Below are positions 1 through 7,544 of a stretch of 12,085 nt of DNA, piece by piece (within the stretch, counting starts at the first letter, position 1; each line of letters starts with the position of its first letter). The notes beneath the pieces are model-generated. The model had not been told where the DNA came from. It worked only from the letters and a program-made list of their open reading frames with translations, and ran no database searches. This DNA is from Crocinitomicaceae bacterium (lineage in GTDB: Bacteria; Bacteroidota; Bacteroidia; Flavobacteriales_D; Crocinitomicaceae). The translations under genes and the position numbers were made by a program. The DNA is taken from contig JABSPC010000259.1 of NCBI GenBank assembly GCA_013215515.1, positions 1 to 12,085 on the forward strand, given 5' to 3'.

Positions 1-2
1 AA

Positions 3-791
3 GTTTGGGTTGAAGTAGTTGGAAACAACAATTGTATTGGTTATGATACGATCAATATTCAAATGGTTCCAAATCCATTTATTGATTTACCAGACCAAAT
101 TTTACTTTGTGATACAGCTCTTGTTGAGGTGACGGCATTTATGCCGGACGCGACTTACTTATGGGAAACTGGAGAAACTACAGCATCGATTATCGTTGGT
201 GAAGGAACTTGGACGGTAGAAGCATTTGCGGTTTGTGCTGCTTATGATTCAATCGAAGTAATTGTCGGGAATGTTGATTTCACACTTGGAAATGACAAAC
301 GTGTTTGTGATGGGCAGACGATATTTATTGCACCTGAGATTCACAACTTAGATTCGTTGCATTGGTATGATGGAACAGAAGGTCACATTTTTACGTATGC
401 AGAACATTACTATGCAGGAGATACACTTCTGGTTTCAGCAATGGCCTACGGGTGTGGTGATACTGGAGATACCGTTTTATTCTATGTGATAGATTGTGAT
501 TGTCCGATTTTCGTACCGAATACATTTACTCCAAATGGAGATGAGTATAACCATGATTTCAGAATTGGTCATGAATGTACCTTTGATGAGTTTGAATTCA
601 TTATTTACAACAGATGGGGAGAGAAAATATTTGTGACACAGGACCCTCAATTCTATTGGGATGGGACTGATGCCAGAGGGAAACACATTCAGGATGGGAC
701 GTACATATGGAGAATGAGATACAAAAATTCATTCGATGTTGAAATGACCGATTCTCGAGAGAAGACGGGACACATAAACGTGATAAAATAA
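3..791 (+). CDS. Secreted T9SS cargo protein, C-terminal part (type B sorting domain)
   Basis: This is the 3' end of a gene that enters the window already open: the frame is uninterrupted from base 3, so the ATG at 63 is internal and not the start. 262 residues are visible. The first part reads as Ig/PKD-like repeats of the kind found in Bacteroidota surface proteins, with paired cysteines, a WETGETT motif and GTWTVEAF. From about base 502 the sequence (CPIFVPNTFTPNGDEYNHDF, then YNRWGEKIF, YWDGTDARG, DGTYIWRMRYK, KTGHINVIK) matches the gliding motility-associated C-terminal domain (TIGR04131 / CHU_C). That domain directs export through the type IX secretion system, usually to the cell surface or medium. 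The N-terminus, signal peptide and most repeats lie outside the window, so the function of the passenger part is unknown. The domain assignment is sure; the role is not. Confidence 0.93.
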   Translation, partial: VWVEVVGNNNCIGYDTINIQMVPNPFIDLPDQILLCDTALVEVTAFMPDATYLWETGETTASIIVGEGTWTVEAFAVCAAYDSIEVIVGNVDFTLGNDKRVCDGQTIFIAPEIHNLDSLHWYDGTEGHIFTYAEHYYAGDTLLVSAMAYGCGDTGDTVLFYVIDCDCPIFVPNTFTPNGDEYNHDFRIGHECTFDEFEFIIYNRWGEKIFVTQDPQFYWDGTDARGKHIQDGTYIWRMRYKNSFDVEMTDSREKTGHINVIK

Positions 792-816
792 AAAAATATT
801 TAATTAGATACGAAGG

Positions 817-855
817 AAAAAGATCAATGCTCTACTTAGAGTATTGATCTTTTTT
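817..855 (+). terminator. Intrinsic terminator after the T9SS cargo gene
   Basis: A 16-bp inverted repeat (arms 817-832 and 839-854, one G-T pair, 6-nt loop TACTTA) is preceded by A-rich and followed by T-rich sequence. It lies 26 bases after the stop of the cargo gene. Because A and T tracts flank both sides it could work in both directions. The 3' arm overlaps the first readable codons of the decayed OmpA-like gene downstream, so that fragment begins essentially inside the terminator. Confidence 0.85.
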
Positions 856-2144
856 CGTTTTGGAAGTCTTTATTAATTCGCGAACTGTTTATTTAAGCTT
901 AAAAATAAAAGAAGACCAAGAATTCATTAATAAAATTGAACTTTCTGGCTACGCTAGGATTGAAGTAGAACCGAGAATAATATAAAGCTTTATAAGGATC
1001 GAGCGAGTTATTTGCTTCAACAATTGGCTGAAATTGGAATTGACTCATCTATGGTTAAGGTTTCTACCGCTGAGAATTTTAAGGCATTCCGAGAAGATGT
1101 CAAAGGAGCTGAATACGAAGACCTTCGATCTTTTTCAAACAAAGAGCTCAAGAAAAAAGTAATGAATAGAGAATTAAGCGATTCTTTAGAATTTCTATTT
1201 AAGAACCATCGATATGTTAGCCTAAGAGTCATTACGCGTAATGATTATGAAAAAGAATATGACAACGAGTTAACGAACCGAAAGCTCGCAAGGTCCATTT
1301 AGAAGGGGACGCTTAAAACTGCTGCTGAAGCAACGTGTTCAATACAGGCTTGCGATGGAAGGGGAAATGGATATTGAAGCCATTGAATCCGTAGAAATTC
1401 CATTCGAAAAAAAATACGTTAAACTCCTTCATAACAGGGGTTTAACGAAGTTCGACCTAGACAGCATGAGTATTCGTTCACTTCAAAATTTCAGATCTGA
1501 TCTACAAGTTTTGGTTGACCTAAAAGAAACGGATAAGAGATTGCATACATCAATTTCGATCATAGATTATGAACTGTACCGATATGGGTTTTACCAATCG
1601 AAGAAGTACAATTTCTACGATACAATTCGTAAGCGACCATTTGTTGCCGCTGTTCAACGCGCCCGAATTCTATTAAATATTGCTTATTATCATGACAGGG
1701 GGGGGAATATGACAGGTTCGACTAAAGAAAAAAAATACTGGTTCAAGAAGGTAAGGAAATATGTGAAGCCTGCGCGGTTAGATGTTGATAAAACGTTTGA
1801 AATTGCCTCATACTATTCATTCTTCTGGCAACACAAGTATGCATATGCTCTAACTAAAAAGGAGATTGATGAAACCGAAAACTCACTCGATCTTATTTTC
1901 TTTTTGAAACTCGTTCATCTCACTAATGTGAAATTATCGCGTAGTAGTTACCTCAGATATTTCAAGAAAATTAAGGAATACTCAGGAGATGAATTCTGTA
2001 CATTCTTCAACAATCTAGCATTAAATTTCCAGATTTTTGATGATGAAGAAATTAAAGCAATCTATTGCGAAGAGTGTGCTGACAGATGATCGGGAGTTTT
2101 TGGGGCTGCTTAAAGCTCTTAATATTCTAGATGAGTTAAATTAA
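848..2144 (+). pseudogene. Decayed OmpA-like domain protein, 5'-truncated with three frameshifts
   Basis: I read this as one broken gene spread over three frames. Segment 1 (848 to about 982) gives FINKIELSGYARIEVE, which looks like the strand before the helix of an OmpA C-terminal domain. Segment 2 (964-1302, one frame over) continues with NNIKLYKDRASYLLQQLAEI and GIDSSMVKVSTAEN, the typical N..L...RA...L...GI pattern. Segment 3 (1274-2089) contains a long basic and aromatic helical region with no recognised domain. Segment 4 (2025-2144, a third frame) gives a plausible C-terminus KSVLTDDREFLGLLKALN. In each case the two frames overlap in open sequence, so a one-base indel would join them: at 964-982, 1274-1299 and 2025-2086. 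No signal peptide or usual start is present, and upstream lies the terminator. Alternatively the protein ends at 2087-2089 (CEECADR), making the third shift unreal. Sequencing error is possible, but three shifts plus a missing N-terminus favour decay. A conventional gene caller would show two hypothetical ORFs, at 1012-1302 (TTG start) and 1355-2089. Confidence 0.7.
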
Positions 2145-2935
2145 CGTTTTACCGCGCAGATTGAATAAACCATAGGAATTTTATTGTCAAGATGTTCAAT
2201 TCGATATTTCCGCTCAGCGAGCTTAATTGTCTTATTAAAACAACTGTAAGGGGAGTAGTCGTACTCGTTCAATAGCTTAATTTCAAGCCCATTTTGAATA
2301 AGACTATTTATCACTTCAGATAAGTCATGATTCCAGGATATTGTTTTCAGTTCAAGGTCTGCGCTGGTATCAGCATAGGTTCCATTCGTTGTTTCTACAA
2401 TTGGTTATACATTGAAATAATTGTATCCGATTTTATCAAATTGCTCATCGAACATCCAGACAACAGGGTGAAATTCTACGAAAATAAATTGACCACCAGG
2501 TTTTAGGAATTTTGAAACAATCTTCGCCCATTTATCCATATCCGGTAACCAACCAATAGTTCCATATGAAGTGTAAACGATATCGAATTGCGCATCTAAT
2601 TTATCCGCTAGATCATATATGTCAGATTGAATGAATTTGGAATTAGAGCCAATTTGATCCGCCAGTTCTTGAGCGCGCGCAATGGCTTTGTCCGAAAGAT
2701 CAATTCCAGTGGTTTTCGCACCCATTCTGTCGAGTGAAATAGTGTCCATTCCAAAATGGCATTGGAGGTGTAATATTGACTTTCCAGAAACATTCCCCAA
2801 TAGATTAAGTTCGATTTCATTCAACGAAGATTCTCCGCTTTTAAAGCTCTCAACATCATAGAAATCGGATTTTAAATGAACATCAGTTTTGTCATTCCAC
2901 GCCTTTCTATTTACTTCTTTGTAATCCAGATTAAT
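2141..2935 (-). pseudogene. Class I SAM-dependent methyltransferase interrupted by an in-frame stop
   Basis: The upstream part has methyltransferase hallmarks: a SAM-binding motif I variant ILHLQCHFGMDT (about residues 54-65 counted from 2935), acidic motif GIDLS (77-81), DIVYTSYGTIGWLPD (118-132) and FLKPGGQFIFVEFHPVVW (143-160). The frame is closed by TAA at 2405-2407 (codon 177), but reading straight through gives 87 further codons in the same frame down to a second TAA at 2141-2143. That tail (PIVETTNGTYAD, TISWNHDLSEVINSL, NEYDYSPYSCFNKT, YRIEHLDNKIPMVYS) fits what I remember as the normal C-terminus of this family. A single AAA-to-TAA change would explain it. The 5' end is also odd: no ATG, GTG or TTG lies between the truA stop and the conserved core. 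The options are ATT at 2935, CTG at 2929, or a GTG at 3004 that would overlap truA by 74 nt. The methylated substrate is unknown. Most likely a recent pseudogene; readthrough or sequencing error are alternatives. Confidence 0.82.
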
Positions 2936-3662
2936 ATTCGACTTTCCATAAAAATAACCCGTGGGCTGGAACCGATATTGATGCGGCTTGTCTGTCCATA
3001 GCACTTAAAATTTCGGGAATGCTATCCGCTTTAATTTTTCCAAATCCAACATCCATTAATGTTCCTACAGTGGCTCGAACCATGTTTCTCAAAAATCGAT
3101 CGGCCGTGATCTCGAAATAGATTCCATCCTCTTCTTGGACCCATTCTGCCGTTGTAATGGTACAAATATTTGTTTTCACATCCGTGTGCAATTTAGAAAA
3201 CGAAGTAAAGTCCTTTTTGCCCAACAGTTGTTGAGACGCTTTGTTCATTTCTATGATATTCAACTCCTGTGGAACATACCAACTCAAATTATTCTTAAAT
3301 GGACTTTTAGCGGCGTGAATATAATACCTGTACGTTCTTGCCTTGGCACTAAACCGCGCATGCAATTCTGAATCTACAGAATAGATTTTTGAAATTACAA
3401 TCGACTCAGGAAGCATACGGTTTAACTTGAACGTCATCTTATTCGTGTCGGCAATGGTTGGAAGTTCAACGTGTAACGCAAAGTGCTTCGCATGAACTCC
3501 ACTATCCGTTCTGCCACATCCGAGAACTTTAATCTCCCTGTTGGAATGCATTTTACTCAAAGATTCCTCGATAACTTGCTGTACTGAAATATCATTTGGT
3601 TGACGTTGCCATCCAAAAAAGTCAGTTCCATTATATGCGAGTTCAAAAAAGTAGCGTTGCAT
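2931..3662 (-). CDS. truA: tRNA pseudouridine(38-40) synthase TruA
   Basis: TruA isomerises uridine to pseudouridine at positions 38-40 of the tRNA anticodon stem-loop, in the cytoplasm. The 243-residue protein has the expected family length. It opens with FFELAYNGTDFFGWQRQP and carries the catalytic motif GCGRTDSGVHA (residues 48-58), with D53 as the nucleophilic aspartate. RFSAKARTYRYYI (about 104-116) and RFLRNMVRATVGTLMDVG (about 188-205) are further TruA signatures. The ATG at 3662 gives the canonical N-terminus directly, so the start is well supported; no clear Shine-Dalgarno sequence precedes it, as is common in Bacteroidota. Its start lies only 19 bases past the T tract of the terminator of the upstream gene, so it needs either readthrough or a promoter in or beyond the hairpin. 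Its TAA stop sits one base into the region where the methyltransferase coding should begin. Confidence 0.97.
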   Translation of the reverse strand: MQRYFFELAYNGTDFFGWQRQPNDISVQQVIEESLSKMHSNREIKVLGCGRTDSGVHAKHFALHVELPTIADTNKMTFKLNRMLPESIVISKIYSVDSELHARFSAKARTYRYYIHAAKSPFKNNLSWYVPQELNIIEMNKASQQLLGKKDFTSFSKLHTDVKTNICTITTAEWVQEEDGIYFEITADRFLRNMVRATVGTLMDVGFGKIKADSIPEILSAMDRQAASISVPAHGLFLWKVEY

Positions 3663-3680
3663 TATTCAATTGTTGGATTC

Positions 3681-3724
3681 AAAAAAAACACCATCTCCCA
3701 ATGGTTATCAGGAGATGGTGTTTT
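3681..3724 (-). terminator. Intrinsic terminator between the PD40 gene and truA
   Basis: A perfect 14-bp inverted repeat (arms 3685-3698 and 3711-3724, 12-nt loop) is followed on the minus strand by a run of eight T (complement of 3681-3688). It sits 20 bases beyond the stop of the TPR/PD40 gene and fits a strong Rho-independent terminator for it. On the plus strand the T run is only four bases, so termination is mainly in the minus direction. Confidence 0.88.
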
Positions 3725-3744
3725 AAAAGTATTATTTATTCCGA

Positions 3745-5121
3745 TTACTTTGGAAACTCATATGCCGTCATATCAATTTCGTAAATATCGATACTCGCTT
3801 TTTTTCCGGTGATTTGATATCCTGAAACGAATGCCTTCTTGGACTCCTTAGAGTACGAAAAGAATATGTCGTCATTTACAGTATTAATTCCAGCCCCCAT
3901 GTTTACAGGGGCACTCCATGTGCCGCCTAAGTTCTTACATACGAAGACATCAAATCCACCCATTCCTTCGTGTCCGTCAGAGCTAAAGAATAAATATTGC
4001 CCATCAGGAGTTATAAATGGAGTCGTTTCGTGTTTCTTAGTGTTGATTTGCTCAGGAAGAAGAGTTGCCGTCCCCCACTTTTTGTCAATTTTCTCAACCA
4101 CGTATATATCTCTTCCACTTTTTTCTCCTTTTCGATCTGATACAAAATACATTGTGTTGCCGTCTGCAGTCAAAGTTGGGCTTCCATCGTAGAAAGAGGT
4201 ATTAATTGATTTGTTTTTAATCACTTTAGCAGTGTTCCAAGTTCCCTTGTTGTTCTTTTTAATTATCGCGATATCAGAAACACGAGTAGTTTTTTTTATA
4301 TCCATCATGGTAGTGTTCCAAGTAATCACACCAGTCAATGTATCACTAGAAATCCAGTGTAAAGATTCAAATCCGTCTGAGTTTAATTTACCCATCTTAT
4401 TCGTAATGTCATCCCATTCACCTGCTGCTTCATCCCATTCTACTTTGTAAATATCTTCGTAGTACAATTGATCATCAGGGTTTAAACGACCACCTGTCGT
4501 GTTTGACCTTCTTGATGTGAAGTACATTGTCTTACCATCATTTGTTAGAAGTACATTGTAATCATCGAATCCAGAATTTATATCTCCTCCAAGACGAACT
4601 CTTTCAAATGAATTTCCATTTTTAAGAATTTCTGTGGCAAACTCACACTGTGAAATATTGTGGGCGATTTGCAAATCGAATGATCTTAATTTGGGGAGTT
4701 TTTCAAACGCAATCTGATAATTAATCTTCGCTGTGTCTAAGTTTCCTAGTCTGTGGTATGTAGAACCAAGTATATAGTAGATTTCGTCATTAATCTTGTC
4801 CTTACCAAGATTCATTGCAGAGTTGGCATATTTTAATGCCAATCCGTAGTTGTTTAATTTGTAATGACATTTACTAATCCAGTAAACAGCTCTCCAGCTA
4901 TATTTGTCCTTTACAGAAGCTTGTCTGAACTTGATTAGAGCATCTCTTACTTTTCCTTCTCCGTAAGAAGTCTTTCCTTCTTCAACCATATAGAGCGAAG
5001 ATGCCTTATCAACGATGGCAGTAGTCGAATCTGGAGGAGTGGTATTTAATGACTTTCCATGTACAATAGCTATTGAAAATACAAAACAAAGTGAAAGCGC
5101 AGCTCGGTAAAAATTACTCAT
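3745..5121 (-). CDS. Secreted TPR and PD40 beta-propeller protein (PorE-like, lacking OmpA domain)
   Basis: The ATG at 5121 is preferred over an in-frame TTG two codons upstream. It gives a 458-residue protein with a Sec signal peptide (hydrophobic LSLCFVFSIAIV, likely cut near HG-KS, no lipobox cysteine). Residues about 45-165 hold two or three TPR-like helical repeats (DALIKFRQA, YKLNNYGLALKYANSAMNL, LGSTYHRLGNLDTAKINY). Residues about 175-450 form a PD40/WD40-like propeller with blade motifs LTNDGKTMYFTSRR (192-205), LTADGNTMYFVSDR (317-330) and ITPDGQYLFFSSDG (370-383), then GGFDVFV. In Bacteroidota this order usually continues into a CRD and a C-terminal OmpA peptidoglycan-binding domain, as in the T9SS component PorE and relatives. 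Here the protein stops after the propeller at EIDMTAYEFPK. A periplasmic or outer-membrane-associated role is inferred; the exact function is unknown. It follows the EI24 gene by 68 bases on the same strand. Confidence 0.88.
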   Translation of the reverse strand: MSNFYRAALSLCFVFSIAIVHGKSLNTTPPDSTTAIVDKASSLYMVEEGKTSYGEGKVRDALIKFRQASVKDKYSWRAVYWISKCHYKLNNYGLALKYANSAMNLGKDKINDEIYYILGSTYHRLGNLDTAKINYQIAFEKLPKLRSFDLQIAHNISQCEFATEILKNGNSFERVRLGGDINSGFDDYNVLLTNDGKTMYFTSRRSNTTGGRLNPDDQLYYEDIYKVEWDEAAGEWDDITNKMGKLNSDGFESLHWISSDTLTGVITWNTTMMDIKKTTRVSDIAIIKKNNKGTWNTAKVIKNKSINTSFYDGSPTLTADGNTMYFVSDRKGEKSGRDIYVVEKIDKKWGTATLLPEQINTKKHETTPFITPDGQYLFFSSDGHEGMGGFDVFVCKNLGGTWSAPVNMGAGINTVNDDIFFSYSKESKKAFVSGYQITGKKASIDIYEIDMTAYEFPK

Positions 5122-5168
5122 ATTCAATTAATTAGTTAGTTCTTGATCTGTCTATTACAAAAGTTATA

Positions 5169-5176
5169 CAAAAATA
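5169..5176 (-). promoter_or_regulatory. Possible -7 element (TATTTTTG) for the TPR/PD40 gene
   Basis: Read on the minus strand this is TATTTTTG, a full match to the Bacteroidota -7 consensus TAnnTTTG, placed about 48 bases before the ATG at 5121. I see no TTG at the expected -33 spacing, and such A/T-rich matches occur by chance, so support is weak. Confidence 0.3.
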
Positions 5177-5189
5177 AAGCAAATTCTCT

Positions 5190-6062
5190 TTATTCCTCAT
5201 TTTTATCGTCATTCTCTTCTAAAGTATCTATTTTTTGCGAGTATTCGTTTGTACTTAGGTCAACTAAGTCATGCATAGCGATAGTGGCAGCGACAATAGC
5301 CAAGATAGGAGCAGCAGAAGCACAAAGCCATAGAAATAGGTGTAAGGAGAATCTACCTATTGTTCCCGTTGCATCGTTGTCAAAATTTGACCAATCAAAT
5401 AAAGCACCTAAATCAACCGGGACAAGAAGTAAAACTGAATACACCGCACCTATAGCGATTGTCATTCCACGATGATCTCTTACGAAGGTGATACTTTGAT
5501 CCATGTCCAAACGCCTTCTTTCGTTAATGTAATCCAAGAACCCGAACCCGTAATAAAAGAACCCAATGGCATACGTCAGGTAGAATATCGGTGACTTTGC
5601 TGGATCGTCCCAACCTATGTAGGATACAATAGAAATTATAATTATAAAAAGGGTTTCCCACATGATGTTTCGAACAACGATTTTCATCGCACGTTTGATA
5701 TCATGAACGAGTTGTTTAAAATCCCAGGGATACGTTTTTCCGGTCAATTTTTCCTCAACCTTAATACTTAAGTGAGATAAAAGTGGAGATAATATTATGA
5801 CGACCAGGTATTTTGCGAACTTCATTAATAGAATTGCCACGGCTATCTCAGCCATAATGTAGATCATCGACCACACAATGTCATTTACATTATCAACTTT
5901 CAGAGTCATGTGATGTGCCATGACCATTGCTCCAAGTTTGTATAAAATCAACATTAAAACGGCAGGGATCGCTAGGTACCAATACCACTTGTGCTTGATT
6001 ATAAACTTGATAGCTTTGATGTAAGCCTTAAATCCAAAAAGAAGATTTTTGAAAAATCGCAT
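5190..6062 (-). CDS. EI24/CysZ-family integral membrane protein
   Basis: The ATG at 6062 is preferred over an in-frame TTG two codons upstream and gives 290 residues. About six hydrophobic segments are visible: roughly residues 27-48, 63-95 (long, perhaps a hairpin), 134-150, 158-178, 199-219 and 240-262. The N-terminal LLFGFKAYIKAIKFIIKHKW and the segment FLDYINERRRLDM followed by FVRDHRG resemble the EI24 domain shared by bacterial CysZ sulfate transporters and eukaryotic EI24. The tail (from about 270) is charged and probably cytoplasmic. Bacteroidota genomes often carry such a gene without sulfate-assimilation neighbours, and none is visible here, so a sulfate-transport role should not be assumed. 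It is divergent from purB with 94 bases between the starts. Confidence 0.85.
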   Translation of the reverse strand: MRFFKNLLFGFKAYIKAIKFIIKHKWYWYLAIPAVLMLILYKLGAMVMAHHMTLKVDNVNDIVWSMIYIMAEIAVAILLMKFAKYLVVIILSPLLSHLSIKVEEKLTGKTYPWDFKQLVHDIKRAMKIVVRNIMWETLFIIIISIVSYIGWDDPAKSPIFYLTYAIGFFYYGFGFLDYINERRRLDMDQSITFVRDHRGMTIAIGAVYSVLLLVPVDLGALFDWSNFDNDATGTIGRFSLHLFLWLCASAAPILAIVAATIAMHDLVDLSTNEYSQKIDTLEENDDKNEE

Positions 6063-6112
6063 GGTCAAAAATAATCAAAGGTTTCTACTTCGTGTATTTT
6101 CTAAGGTATTTG

Positions 6113-6120
6113 TATCTTTG
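6113..6120 (+). promoter_or_regulatory. Bacteroidota-type -7 promoter element for purB
   Basis: TATCTTTG exactly matches the TAnnTTTG consensus of the Bacteroidota housekeeping sigma factor. It lies 36 bases before the purB ATG, so transcription would begin near 6126-6128 with a leader of about 30 nt. No good TTG is found at the -33 position, so the upstream half is weak. Confidence 0.55.
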
Positions 6121-6156
6121 CTTTTTCATTAATTATTGATCCCCAAGCTTATATCT

Positions 6157-7512
6157 ATGAATTTCAGTAGCTTAACAGCAATTTCACCTATCGACGGTAG
6201 ATATCAAAGAAAGACCAGCGAATTACAACCTTATTTTTCTGAGTTTGGTTTAATCAAATACAGAGTAATTGTAGAAGTTGAGTACTTCATTGCAATGGTG
6301 GAGAGTGGAGTGGACGCGTTAACCGATTTTCCTAAAGATCAATATAGTGCGCTGAGAAATATATATGAGCAATTTTCTGAAGAAGATGCGATTTGGATTA
6401 AGGATACTGAAAAGGTTACCAACCATGATGTTAAAGCGGTTGAGTACTTTTTAAAAGATAAAATGACTCAAATGGGCTTAACGACTCATTTGGAATTTGT
6501 TCATTTCGGATTGACATCTCAGGATATTAACAATACATCGATTCCGCTTTCGTTGAAAGATGCGATAGAGAAGGAATACTTGCCTTTATTGGACAAATTG
6601 ATAGGTCGATTAGAAGAATTGGCGAGCGAATGGAAGGATATTCCAATGTTGGCGAAAACACACGGTCAACCTGCATCTCCAACTCGTTTGGGAAAGGAAA
6701 TCCAAGTTTTCTCTGAACGTTTAACTATACAAAGAGCTCATTTGGTGAATGTTCCTTACTCTGCTAAGTTTGGTGGAGCAACGGGGAATTTCAATGCACA
6801 TTATGTTGCATTTAAAGACCACGACTGGGTTGGTTTCGCTAACGATTTTGTGAATAATACTCTTGGATTGAACAGAAGTCAGACAACGACTCAAATTGAG
6901 CACTATGATAATATTGCTGCAATGTTCGATGCTTTGAAAAGAATCAATACGATTGTTTTGGATTTGGACAGAGATATGTGGACTTATATTTCAACGGAGT
7001 ACTTCAAGCAAAAACTGAAAGAAGGTGAAATTGGATCTTCGGCAATGCCGCACAAGGTGAATCCGATTGATTTTGAAAACTCTGAAGGGAATGTTGGAGT
7101 GGCAAATGCGCTTTTCGAACACCTTTCTGCTAAGTTGCCCGTTTCTAGATTGCAACGTGATCTTACAGATTCAACTGTTCTTAGAACAATAGGGATGCCA
7201 TTGGCACATACGTTTATTGCATTTAAGTCGACATTGGCTGGATTGGACAAATTATTATTGAACCGAGAAGCGTTTGATTTGGATTTAGAAAAGAACTGGG
7301 CCGTAGTTGCAGAAGCAATTCAAACAGTATTAAGAAGGGAAGGTTTTCCAAAACCATACGAAGCATTAAAAGGATTGACACGAAAAAATGTGGCAACAAC
7401 TAAACAATCTGTCCATTCTTTCGTAGATACATTAGAAGTCTCAGACGAGCTTAAAGCAGAATTAAAGTTAATTACACCTCAAAATTACACCGGTATTCAG
7501 CTTGTAAAGTAG
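6157..7512 (+). CDS. purB: Adenylosuccinate lyase
   Basis: PurB performs two beta-eliminations of fumarate in purine synthesis: SAICAR to AICAR, and adenylosuccinate to AMP. The ATG at 6157 is chosen over an in-frame TTG seven codons upstream because it gives the conserved N-terminus MNFSSLTAISPIDGRY. Visible landmarks are the substrate-binding TSQDINNT (120-127), the catalytic histidine in KTHGQPASPT (H169), and the fumarate lyase signature GSSAMPHKVNP (293-303), which carries the catalytic serine on the flexible loop. The later LQRDLTDSTVLR is also typical. At 451 residues it has the normal length and no missing key residues. The full motif set and the PIDGRY start resemble the E. coli-type PurB subgroup. 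A secreted protein gene follows 32 nt downstream and is probably co-transcribed, but has no obvious link to purine synthesis. Confidence 0.98.
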   Translation: MNFSSLTAISPIDGRYQRKTSELQPYFSEFGLIKYRVIVEVEYFIAMVESGVDALTDFPKDQYSALRNIYEQFSEEDAIWIKDTEKVTNHDVKAVEYFLKDKMTQMGLTTHLEFVHFGLTSQDINNTSIPLSLKDAIEKEYLPLLDKLIGRLEELASEWKDIPMLAKTHGQPASPTRLGKEIQVFSERLTIQRAHLVNVPYSAKFGGATGNFNAHYVAFKDHDWVGFANDFVNNTLGLNRSQTTTQIEHYDNIAAMFDALKRINTIVLDLDRDMWTYISTEYFKQKLKEGEIGSSAMPHKVNPIDFENSEGNVGVANALFEHLSAKLPVSRLQRDLTDSTVLRTIGMPLAHTFIAFKSTLAGLDKLLLNREAFDLDLEKNWAVVAEAIQTVLRREGFPKPYEALKGLTRKNVATTKQSVHSFVDTLEVSDELKAELKLITPQNYTGIQLVK

Positions 7513-7519
7513 GCTTGGA

Positions 7520-7536
7520 CTGATTTTTGAAATCAG
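7520..7536 (+). other. Small hairpin in the purB-secreted protein spacer
   Basis: A perfect 7-bp inverted repeat CTGATTT / AAATCAG with a 3-nt loop lies 7 bases after the purB stop and 8 bases before the GTG start of the next gene. There is no T tract, so it is not a classic terminator. It could be an mRNA processing or stability element, or could affect translation start of the downstream gene; chance is also possible. Confidence 0.45.
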
Positions 7537-7544
7537 ATTAAGAA

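Noticed and set aside
2087..2089. Stop-codon recoding (for example selenocysteine) to explain the internal stops
   Set aside because: The methyltransferase stop is TAA, not TGA, and the stop in the OmpA-like gene is better explained by a change of frame. No recoding hairpin was recognised.
2933..3004. GTG at 3004 as the start of the methyltransferase
   Set aside because: It would overlap truA by 74 nt, and the added residues (MLWTDKPHQYRF...) are just truA sequence read in another frame. Conservation seems to begin near NLDYKEVN.
3135..3371. Open frame of 78 codons on the plus strand inside truA, and similar frames inside the PD40, purB, secreted protein and lnt genes
   Set aside because: These are antisense or shifted shadows of well-supported genes, with no recognisable domains.
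6066..6073. TATTTTTG on the minus strand, a match to the -7 promoter consensus upstream of the EI24 gene
   Set aside because: It lies only four bases before the ATG at 6062, which would put the transcription start inside the gene. Probably chance in A-rich sequence.
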